Source: Ganoderma boninense
Lineage: Eukaryota > Basidiomycota > Agaricomycetes > Polyporales > Polyporaceae
Direction: 5' to 3'
Length of the DNA: 64,000 nucleotides
Assembly: GCA_002900995.3 (NCBI GenBank)
Contig: CM035312.1
Span: 2,415,103-2,479,102, forward strand
Shown here: in pieces, positions 55,735-64,000 of the stretch
Layout: every line of letters begins with the position of its first letter
How positions within the stretch are numbered: position 1 is the stretch's first letter
Made by a program: the position numbers and the translations under genes
Notes under the pieces: model-generated
What the model saw: only the letters and a program-made list of their open reading frames with translations
Told to the model about the DNA's origin: nothing
Databases searched by the model: none

Positions 55735-56456
55735 ATTTGTCAGAAGATGTGTTAGATCATTAGCTGACATTGTTTTGATAGGCAAAGAAAAATCAGCTAG
55801 TCTCATCATTTAGATCAGCTGTAATTGCTAATAGCACAGTATCTGAAACCTACAAATCACAACTTAAAGATCAATATTCTTCAGGCCAGGTCAACTATCA
55901 TTGATCTACATTTAGTCTTACAGTCATACACACCTATGTTTCAATTGCCAATGCAGAAGTAACAGGATTGGCAGGTTACCAAAGAATGGAGAACAATAGA
56001 GATGTCATGAAAGGTATTAGTAAGCTGGCCAGCAGGGAATTCATAACAAATTGTGTGCTTCCTAAGAGTGCTGAATTCTTCAAAGAAAGGAGATAAATGA
56101 CTGGAGTCACTCATATCAAAATTATCCTATCTAGGGCTATGATGCTATCCTCAAGACACCAACTCAGTAAATGGTTGGTAAGTGGTTGCATCAATCCTTT
56201 GAAAGAGCTATAGTGAGCTTTCTCTTCTAAGTCAATTGCCAAGCTAGATATACAATTGACTTTTGAAGTCAATGGTCATGCAGTAAAATGCAAGAAAGTT
56301 TGTAGTAATGCTTATCTTTGGACCACACATGCCATCTGTATATCTCTCACTAGTGCCTCCATCTATTGGTCCAGATACATATCAACTTAGGCCCTCATTG
56401 GCAACTTAAGTCCTTGCTCATTATAGACAACAACAAATAGATAGCAACTAAAAACA
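55735..56456. other. Intergenic stretch, nothing recognised
   Basis: AT-rich sequence between the MITE and the 3' end of the SPX-RING gene. No frame or repeat is recognised. Confidence 0.5.
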
Positions 56457-57250
56457 TCACATCACAATGCAAGCCCTGACATCCAAACCCAGCTCTCTCA
56501 TCTCTTCTGCTGCTGCTTCACGCTCATTTTGTTGCAATTTCTTTCTGGCATCAACTGGAAACCAGTCCTTCATAAAGTTGAGGAGGGCCCAATCTACATT
56601 TGCTGGAAAATATAATAAGGGGATAGTGATGAGAAGTAAGTCCTGCATACAACTCACAACGGTCAGCAGACAGTACTGTCGGTGCTCGACACATGGGACA
56701 TTGTTCTTCTCCCCGCTTTTGCAACTTTACGAGACATCTGTGAGACGATGTTAGGTATTAAGTAGGCTCAAACACCAATAAGTCACTCATCAAGGACATA
56801 CCTCACGCAGAATAGGTGACTACAATGGAGCCGTATCGGCTTGAAGGCGAGACTCGTACAAATTACGCATGAGTAGTCATCAATGTGGGGGATGATAGGC
56901 AACAAGGTCTCGGTTAAAGCTTGGACAAGGAGGAGCGAGAGGGTGCGGGAATTTGCGTGCTGAGATGTTGACCGCGATAGGACGAGAGCTTGGTCTCGAG
57001 CTTCCGTGTTGAAGGTGAATGGTGAAGCGAGATCGGGAGCCAATGGAAGAGCAGTGCGTTTTGCATGCTTCTTCAGGATCTTCCTCGTTGCTTCCGCTGT
57101 AACAACTTGGAACTGTGAACAGATATTGAGTCAGAGAACTAATGCGGTTGGCCACACGTTGCAAGCTCACCTTCCTCACGTCCAAGATGAATGTATTGAG
57201 CTCCAAGAAGGTATGCAATGCGGTTTTGCTCTTCTTGAGAGTGAGTTTTA

Positions 57251-57342
57251 CAGTGCCTTGCATAATTGCGTGAACGCGCCGAAAAAATCCCCGCCAGCGC
57301 TTATACCCAGACCTGCCAAATCGGGTAGCCGGTCACGGTCAC
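57251..57342 (+). repeat. Left terminal inverted repeat (92 bp)
   Basis: Exact reverse complement of 60703-60794. It begins CAGTG, a typical Tc1/mariner end. Confidence 0.95.
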
Positions 57343-57467
57343 ACGATACGACGACGCGCGTCGCACTCGCCCTGCGCGCACGCGGCGCCCTCATGTTCTC
57401 CGCATGTTCCTGCAATAGATAAGCCTTATTCCAGCTCTGCCGTCCCCCTTGTCCCCTATCCTTTTCT

Positions 57468-59230
57468 ATGCCCCGGAAGGCTCGGTGGTCTCTCAACGGC
57501 CCTGCTGGTTCTGCCTTTCACGAGCTCGTAGTCATTCCAACCTTGGCGCCTCAATTGCTCCGGCAGGCACCCATGGTTTCCGGGAGACATCAAGCAGGTA
57601 TGTCGCCTATTGTTTCGCTTCCGGAGGCTTCTCTCAAAACCCTGTGCTTCTGCAGATCTCGGTGATTCCCCACACGAGAACGCTCATCCTGCATCTCCCA
57701 CGGTAGACTCCGAGTCTGAAGACGTTGTCGAGGTGCCTCGTCCTGCAGAAGAAGTTCAGGTAGACCCGGACCTTGGTGAGCATTCATTCGGTCCAGGCAT
57801 GTACGCATGGGCACTCTAACCATGCCCATCTCCAGTCCGTCGATTCTTTGTCCATGTCACGATGTCTCGCACCAAGACGGTCAAGTCGGGCAAGAGCGAG
57901 AAGCGGGAGAAGCACGAGGAATCCAAGCAGGCCCCCGTCGACTACCCTGTTCTCTCGATGACCCGCTCTGCATTCATTGTGGGTGCATTGACTGCACATG
58001 GGCTCCAAGATAGGTACGACGCAAATGTTCCCAATGGCCCTCCTATGGTAGTGTTCTGGACTGGTTCCGTGTACGTCAAATCTATTGCTGTTTCCCTCCC
58101 CTCCCTCATTGCGCATCCCAGTGGTGGGAAGATCAATCCTCCAACAATCCAGACAGACCGGGAGTGGGCCATGCTCCTTGCCCAGCTGCGCGTCACACGG
58201 CGTACTGTGACGGCTGTCCAAGTCAAGTTCAACCTGGACATCTTGGCACCATGGGCAAGACTCAAGCGGGTATGTCTTATTTTTCTTACCACTCTGAGAA
58301 TGTCACTGACGTCTATTCAGCCACTGTCTCCAACTCTCCATGACGAGCTTGGTGAGATCACGTATGGCACGGCGGTAAGTCATCTTTTATCGATGTGTAC
58401 TACTAGTGACTACTAGTGTGTTGATACTAATGGACGCTGTCATTCAGGTTCCCTCAGCTACTGCATATTCAGAAGAGCAAAACACCCGCAAGGACGCCGC
58501 GAAGCTCATTCAGAAAGCATGGGCGTGCGCCGTTCATCGAGCCACGTGTTTCGTGACGCCATCACTCGAGCACGTTCAGATACATGAAATCCGGCTTCTG
58601 CAATGGTCTTCTGCTGTCGTACGTCTTCCATTCATCTGTCGTACCATCATTATGTGTGCTAACTAGTCCTAGGTTGCTGGCCGTGCAGCTAGTGACCCTC
58701 CTCCCCCAGAGCTGCTCGCATTGTGGACTGGCAACCCAGCTACTGTGAAGGCTCGTGGTCGCACCGGTCCTCATCCTGCTGCTGAACCTACTGTGGCTGC
58801 GAACACGGACAACAGTGCTGCTCAAATCCTTACAGCACTGGTCCCCTTGCTGACCACTGTTGCCCAGCACGGCTTGTTGAGTCCAGTCCGCCCTGCCGTG
58901 CCTGTGTCTTCTCACGGCGAGCGACCAGTTTCCTCCTCTCCGAGTACTCCTCACCGGGACTCATCACCTCCTCCTGAGGTTCATGAGGAGTTGACTCGCT
59001 GCCTCGAGGCATTTGCTCATGAGCGGCGGATCCCAATGCAGCTCATCGACGACGCCATTTTGGTGTTGTCGAACCTTGCCTTCACGCCGGACTCGCTTGC
59101 GAGTGTTCCGATCGAGCGTCTCCAGGAGCTCCTCCCTCGGTTCGGAGAGGGCCAGATCTATGCACTCAAGAACTATGCTGATAACTGGTACAGTCGTATT
59201 GTTGCTAAGCGTGTACGGCGTTCGTTGTAG
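57468..59230 (+). CDS. Cargo gene of the Tc1/mariner-type element, unknown function
   Basis: Exons 57468-57597, 57656-57775, 57836-58269, 58321-58374, 58448-58618 and 58673-59230 join in frame to 1,467 nt (488 residues). All introns are 51-73 nt with GT..AG ends. Residues about 92-115 are Lys/Glu-rich (MSRTKTVKSGKSEKREKHEE), like a nuclear signal. A Pro/Ser linker lies around 380-403. The last about 75 residues (IDDAILVLSNLAFTPDSLAS, VPIERLQELLPRFGEGQIYAL) look like a SAM-like helical domain. No catalytic motif is seen. It could help transposition (end binding) or be a passenger; both are guesses. The start is the first ATG after the terminal repeat. Confidence 0.75.
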
Positions 59231-59365
59231 GGTACTATAATGTCACTGTTGTCGCTGTCGGTGTTCAACCACCACTCTAGTACTTATCAACCACCACTCC
59301 GTCCTTCAACTCCATATAGCTTGTAATTACAAACTAGACCATTCGTTTTTGTGTACATAGCATAG

Positions 59366-60447
59366 CTACTCATTAATGTCATGGATGTATCCACAGTCCT
59401 TGAACCATCCCCAGGCCATTTCTCGTGTAACGGACATAGAAGCCTGCTGAATAAGCCAGGGCATCTGTGCAGTTTCCGTATAGAGGGCCTCGTTTCGCCG
59501 CAACCAAGCTTTGAGAGATGAAAATGCCTCTTCGATTGGATTGAAGTCGGGTGAATAAGGGGGAAGATAAATCAACTTCGCACCTGGTGTTTACTGAGCA
59601 AAAGCGCACACAATACAATATTTTACGCACCACACTCGTCCTCAATCAAGTGGCGAATCTCTTCGTCGTGATGAATCGTGCAGTTATCCAACACTACGAT
59701 GCTCCGTTTTCCAGGAAAGGGGTTGAGCTGTGGGGCCTAGTTGAAGTACAAGTTATGGCATGCACAGTTGAATGCACAATTACGACTCACAACATATTCA
59801 CGCACAAAAGCCAAAAACCGCTCCTTCGTGACTGAGCCCTCAAAAATATCGAGAGCGAGGATACCATCCAAGCTAAGAGCCGGAAGGATTGAGAAACGAG
59901 TACCACGGAGGAATGTTCCACGCTTGACACATGGTAATCCCTCCGCAGACCACCCATGCCTGCGTTGGACCGTGTGATTGTCGACCGCACTTTCATCGAG
60001 AAAGACGAACATTTCTGGATCTTCATACTGCGCCATATCCAACCTCCACAGCATCCGCAAATCCTCGTCCCGCTCTAATGCTGCCTTGGAAACTCCCTTC
60101 CAAGTGATTGCGAGGCGGTGTAGTGTGCGGGAGATGGTAGCGAGAGAGACGTCGAGATTGAGAACTGTGTGTAACCGTTGTTGAATTTCATCCAGGTACA
60201 TGTTGGGATTGGCGGTGAGGATTGCCGTGAGATATTGACAATCTTCATCGTCTATGTGGCGAGGACGTCCGGTACGTCGCTTGGTTGGATCAACGACAGT
60301 GCCATGAGTGCGGTATGTCGTAACGACCTTTGAAACGAGCCCGGTCGAGACGTTCAGAGTATCGGCAACTTGTTTCATGGTCCATCTTTCAGAGAGATAT
60401 AGATGGATAATTCGCTCCTTCAAGTCGACAGAGATAGCGGGTGTCAT
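59366..60447 (-). CDS. DD35E transposase (Tc1/mariner/IS630 superfamily)
   Basis: Exons 60447-59791, 59736-59631 and 59583-59366 join in frame to 981 nt (326 residues); the introns are 54 and 47 nt. An N-terminal helix-turn-helix (residues about 20-45, QVADTLNVSTGLVSKVV) and a GRPR hook (60-63) precede the catalytic core. The triad is D151 (FLDES), D236 (VLDNC) and E272 (PIEEAF), with 35 residues between the last two. YLPPYSPDFNPIE is the family signature. The start ATG begins MTPAISVDLKER. No stop or frameshift is seen, so the enzyme may be active. Confidence 0.9.
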
Positions 60448-60702
60448 AGTAGTGAAGTGGATGTGCAAGGTTCACAGACAGAAATGCACGGCGAAAGCAG
60501 CGGCGTCGATAGGGCACAATTGCCAATTAATAAGTCCACCGGCCACGGGGCCAACTTTCGTCCTCGGGCCTCCGAGTCCGACTTGCTACACAACCGCATC
60601 TGACGCATATTATTGTACACTAAATCCGTCACTTTTGAGAAGGTCTCCGGGCTCTGCAGACTACAAAAGTAAGTAATACTATCTGAGGTGGGGAGCGCAT
60701 TC

Positions 60703-60794
60703 GTGACCGTGACCGGCTACCCGATTTGGCAGGTCTGGGTATAAGCGCTGGCGGGGATTTTTTCGGCGCGTTCACGCAATTATGCAAGGCACTG
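60703..60794 (-). repeat. Right terminal inverted repeat (92 bp)
   Basis: Exact reverse complement of 57251-57342. It ends CACTG followed by TA. Confidence 0.95.
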
Positions 60795-61821
60795 TAAATC
60801 ACCCGTGGACAATCGCTCTCCCAAGGCGGACGAGAAGGCGGCAAATCGCACTGTCGCATCTTCAAGGTCACGCTCACCTCTGAACCGTTCCTGATGGCCT
60901 TGAAAGATGTCCGCTTCCATATACATCTGGAAGATCTCTCTCCAGGTCTCCAGATCGGATTTCGAGTTGAGGGCAAGGGCAGCGGAAGGTACAGTGATTG
61001 TGGCAGCATCGGAGGAAAACCGGGAGTACGGGTGGAAGGATGACGTAGAGGAAGAAGGACGCGATGCTGAGGAGATATCCTGGGAGAGGGACTGCAAGGT
61101 GGCTTCAAATTCCGCTTTCCGACCAATTAGATACTGGGAGAGAGCGACGAGAGCTTCTGAAAGTGTTCGAAAAAACGTAGTATCGGAAGTGAGCGGTATA
61201 ATAAGTTCAAGGGGATTGATCCTAAGGTCACTAGTTGGGTGGCACTTAACACACGGAGGAAGGAAGGCACTTACGAGGTCACATCTTCTGTCCCACAGCG
61301 GCCATCAACTCGAAGCGAGTCAAGGGTATTGGCGTCCTGCGCTGAAGGAGGTAGAGCTAATTGTAGAATGTGCTGAGATATCGGGAAAGGGATGTTTGGA
61401 TGCGAGGAATGCATTGGGGTAGCCTGGGCGGGGTATGATTGGAGGCCATCGTCGCCGTCGAGGTAAAGGTGGAGACGGGGTTCAACGTGGTCGAGAACAT
61501 CGGCAAATTCGTAGATGACCCGAGAGCCTGAAGCATGTGGGGCCAATTGCGAGTCCTGCGACGAACCTTCCTTCTTTCCCTTATCTGTCACCTGTGGTGG
61601 TCGCTGAATGACCCCTTGGAGAACGTCCGGAGAGAGTCCTGTGGGAAGGATCGTCTGAGGCGGGGGGGGAGTGAGTACTTGGTGAAGTGCTCACCAAGAG
61701 CGGTGAGCTCAGCGACAATCTGGTTGATGATTTTCTTAAGTTGACGGTACTGGATGGCGCTTTCTCTAAGGTCGGGGGGAAGTGTAAGGAGGAGCTGGGC
61801 GTACGTCTTGGAGAAGTGCAT

Positions 61822-61953
61822 CGTGCGACGAGTCCAAGCAGCTCCAACTCATCCACGACCCGAGCGCGCGCTCCTCATGCCGACTGCCCGCGTTATTCTT
61901 CTCCGACTTCGTCCACCAACTCGTTGGCCCCTTTCCCTCCTCCCTCTTCCTCC
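61822..61953. promoter_or_regulatory. Shared divergent promoter region
   Basis: 132 bp separate the start codons of the SPX-RING gene (minus) and the 316-residue gene (plus). No TATA box is obvious. A shared bidirectional promoter is inferred from the spacing. Confidence 0.5.
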
Positions 61954-63152
61954 ATGTCTTTCCGGATCACATTTCCCAAGTCTCCTCGGTGGCGTTCCTG
62001 TACGGAATGCCTCCTGTGGTCGCATGTTCCCGCTCGTCAGGTGTCCTCACATGTGCCTAGATCGCCTCTGGCCGACGCAGGACCCCCTCTTTTCTCCTCA
62101 AATGCGCGTCCTCGCCCGTCTCCGACCCTAAAGACAGCAAATTCGGTACCAAGCGCGCCTCATAGAAAGCCCGACGGCCGGGGGGAGCTATCCGACCAAG
62201 AGTGGGAGATACGGACTGGTATGTTTGAACCCACCACGTCTCGTAGCCAAAGGGTCTGATGCTACCGTAGCACGTATCTCCGACACTCTCACTCTCAAAA
62301 CTGACAACTTTTCATTCCCCTTCTGTTCCTTTGCGCCCGTGAACGATGCCATCCCCAGGACGTGCAATCTACATGCTTCAACAGACGCTCCCGAGTTTCT
62401 TCTCCACCGGCCTTATCGCCTCTCCTGACACATCTACGGGCAGTGAGACGGGAGAGGACGGAGAAGAAGCATCAATCTATAGCCCTTCCATCCGCCTGGA
62501 GTACCAACCGCCCACACCTTTCCCTCCTCCCTTGCCACGGACAGTCCATGTCGAAGGTGGGCCACCCAGTGGGATAGGTTACTGGGAGTAAGCTTCTTAC
62601 TGATCAAAACTCAGGGCTTCCGTTGTATATGGCTTCTTCCGTCTTCGTGAGGCATACCCTCAGCGCGCTGTACACTGATCTTCGGGTGGAGCTTCAACGA
62701 ATAACGGTTCATGGACCTCGCTCGTCTTCTGGATTCTCTCCGACTGACTGCGGGGAGCCGGGTGTACTCGGAGACCAGCGTCGATCCCACCACGACGAGA
62801 CACGCATTCGCGAGAAGAGCTTGTTCATTGGGCTCATGGTCCATGGTACTAATCGTGTCAGCAAAGCTCAAAGCGGTTGGCAAGTGTACGTGCCCTGTCA
62901 TCTATCTCGACTCTCACTGAGGGATGTCCCTGTAGTAACTCAACGTACACGTTCTCACCAACAACTGGCCTCATACAACTACACGTTGTAAACTCCATTC
63001 AACCAGCTCCCCATCAAGCGTTTTTCAATGCCCTTCAAGCCACATTGAGCAAAATCGGTTTGGGGGGCGCACAAGGTGCGGGTGAGGGAGGCATGGCTCG
63101 GACGAGTCCCTCGTCATCTCCACCTCCCCGCACAGGAACAAATCCTCCTTGA
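61954..63152 (+). CDS. 316-residue protein, unknown function
   Basis: Exons 61954-62218, 62359-62556, 62615-62885 and 62936-63152 join in frame to 951 nt. The introns (140, 58, 50 nt) have GT..AG ends, and all phases agree. The N-terminus is basic and Ser/Arg-rich (MSFRITFPKSPRWRS), like a mitochondrial targeting region. The middle reads SDQEWEIRTGRAIYMLQQTL and SIYSPSIRLEYQPP, and the last exon NSTYTFSPTTGLIQLHVVNS. The pattern of a short ring of strands ending in a hydrophobic strand-turn-strand suggests an NTF2-like fold; this is a guess. The gene itself looks intact. Confidence 0.75.
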
Positions 63153-63374
63153 CGTATCACGAAGCCTCAACCTTTGTGTAACAGTGAGAGTCAGTTTGAA
63201 GCTCGCTATTCATGTACAAGTTATACATACATGTGCACTGCATATGATAAGTTACACCAAATGAACAGACGACTATCGCACAACAGCAGCTTGAAATTTG
63301 AAGGCGAACCCAATTCATAAGTATGGTGGTCGTACAAGCTAGACATAACAATTCTACATAACAATGCTAGAGGG
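63153..63374. other. Intergenic region between convergent genes
   Basis: About 220 bp between the stop of the 316-residue gene and the stop of the NEDD8 pathway gene. No further feature is seen. Confidence 0.5.
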
Positions 63375-64000
63375 TTAATTGATGACACCCGTCCAAGATT
63401 CAATGAGATCAACAACGCAGTAACCATTGAGGGGAACGTATTGCTCTGTGATGACCTTGATGGCTTCTTGGGCAACTAGCCCTCCTAGGAATGCCGCCAT
63501 GTTGGGTAAGTCAGCTGTCGGCGCGCGAGCGCTACGAAACATGATGGTTAGCAGGCTCTTCGATGATGACGATGAAAACATACATCTCCCCCACAGCCGT
63601 CTCGAGCTCCTCTGGAAGCTCTACTCCCTCCCCGATAACTCTCTGCACCTCAGCATTCAAAGCATCAACAGTGACCTCTGCAAATGTACATTTAGAAGGG
63701 TAATCATGCGCGCATATCAATATCCGCACAAGACCTACCGGTTTCACGAGCTAAGAGAGTTGAAAGAGCGGAAAGAGCAAGGTGCGTTGCAGTTTCTCGG
63801 GGTTGAATACTCAACAAATTTGCTGGAATGACGATCAGTGTTACAGTTCGATGGAAATGGTGTGCTCTGTACCAATTGCTTCACGGTCCTGGTCCATAGC
63901 GCCCCATTGCTTCCCGCGCAAGACCCGGATGTGATGGGCATTCTTCACGAAACTCTCAACCTCCTCCGGGTTCGAAACGCTGGCGATTTCAGGATATTTG
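63375..64000 (-). CDS. NEDD8-activating enzyme E1 regulatory subunit, 3' end (partial)
   Basis: Four exons are visible: 64000-63873 (open at the window edge), 63822-63739, 63677-63584 and 63531-63375, with introns of 50, 61 and 52 nt. The protein end reads NPEEVESFVKNAHHIRVLRG, NMAAFLGGLVAQEAIKVITE and stops after IESWTGVIN, the C-terminal signature of the APP-BP1/Ula1 family. This subunit pairs with Uba3 to activate NEDD8 (Rub1) for cullin modification. The first part of the gene lies outside the window. Confidence 0.85.

Larger units (their letters stand above)
57251..60794. mobile_element. Tc1/mariner-type transposon with cargo gene
   Basis: 3,544 bp. Both ends are perfect 92-bp inverted repeats beginning CAGTGCCTTGCATAATTG, and the insertion is flanked by TA on both sides (57249-57250, 60795-60796). 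It holds two convergent genes, each reading inward from its own terminal repeat: an unknown 488-residue gene on the plus strand and a DD35E transposase on the minus strand, 135 bp apart. Removing it plus one TA restores the SPX-RING frame exactly. Identical terminal repeats and open frames suggest recent movement. Confidence 0.9.
56457..61821 (-). pseudogene. SPX-RING ubiquitin ligase gene broken by a transposon
   Basis: Six exons are inferred: 61821-61695, 61638-61275, 61221-60795 continued at 57248-57171, 57112-56802, 56737-56658 and 56602-56457. Without the insertion they sum to 1,533 nt (510 residues), all in frame. The N-terminus is an SPX domain (MHFSKTYAQLLLTLPPDL, YRQLKKIINQ), the sensor of inositol pyrophosphates. 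The C-terminus is a RING finger (CVICTSLAFKPIRLHCSHLF, then CLVKLQ...CPMCRAP). Fission yeast Pqr1, which restrains phosphate uptake, has this architecture. The Tc1/mariner-type element in exon 3 makes this allele non-coding unless another copy exists. Confidence 0.85.

Noticed and set aside
60448..60468. Upstream extension of the transposase to 60468
   Set aside because: That codon is TTG. The ATG at 60447 begins the family-like N-terminus.
61639..61694. Apparent frameshift in the SPX gene at a run of eight C
   Set aside because: A 56-nt intron (donor GTGAGC, acceptor CACAG) removes this stretch and joins the SPX frame correctly, so no frameshift is needed.

Overview
The window looks like a transposon-dense stretch of a filamentous fungal genome, probably a basidiomycete. 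The host-type genes have many 47-75 nt introns with GT..AG ends and GTRNGY donors. The repeats are Ty1/copia elements, chromodomain Ty3/gypsy elements and a Tc1/mariner-type element. No bacterial features (operons, Shine-Dalgarno sites) are seen. No species is named, because nothing here fixes it.

Layout. 1-423 is unrecognised flank. 424-16863 is a head-to-tail array of four Ty1/copia units (minus strand) separated and bounded by five LTRs. 16864-17680 is the 3' end of a plus-strand gypsy element (Gypsy-D: chromodomain plus LTR). 17681-29828 is a minus-strand gypsy (Gypsy-A) that carries a fifth copia copy (23837-28686) with a perfect 5-bp target duplication. 29829-38775 is a large inverted repeat: two arms of about 4.2 kb, nearly identical, around a 556-bp spacer. 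Each arm holds the 3' part of a third gypsy family (Gypsy-B), its LTR, and about 1.8 kb of older repeat. The right arm continues into the rest of Gypsy-B (to 53995). That element is split in gag by a 10.6-kb plus-strand gypsy (Gypsy-C, 41016-51626) with 170-bp LTRs and a TCGGT target duplication. 53996-56456 is AT-rich and gene-poor but holds a 567-bp hAT-like MITE with an 8-bp duplication.

The right end is the gene-bearing part. An SPX-RING ubiquitin-ligase gene (56457-61821, minus) is broken in exon 3 by a 3,544-bp Tc1/mariner-type transposon. This element has perfect 92-bp terminal inverted repeats, a TA duplication, an apparently intact three-exon DD35E transposase and a second, six-exon, 488-residue gene of unknown function. 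A divergent 316-residue gene of unknown function follows, and then the 3' end of the NEDD8-activating enzyme regulatory subunit gene.

The nesting order can be read from restored reading frames. Gypsy-B is oldest; Gypsy-A sits in one Gypsy-B arm and Gypsy-C in the other copy's gag. Copia copy 5 sits in Gypsy-A, and Gypsy-D abuts Gypsy-A's truncated end. The points most worth a second look are: an LTR variant that carries a tRNA-Cys-like gene with its own terminator; a single copia insertion flanked by two different LTR types; the cargo gene of the Tc1/mariner element; the long ORF after pol in Gypsy-C; Tf1-type self-priming signatures in two gypsy families; and the palindrome. Many differences between near-identical copies are one-base changes in homopolymer length, so some frameshifts may be assembly errors.
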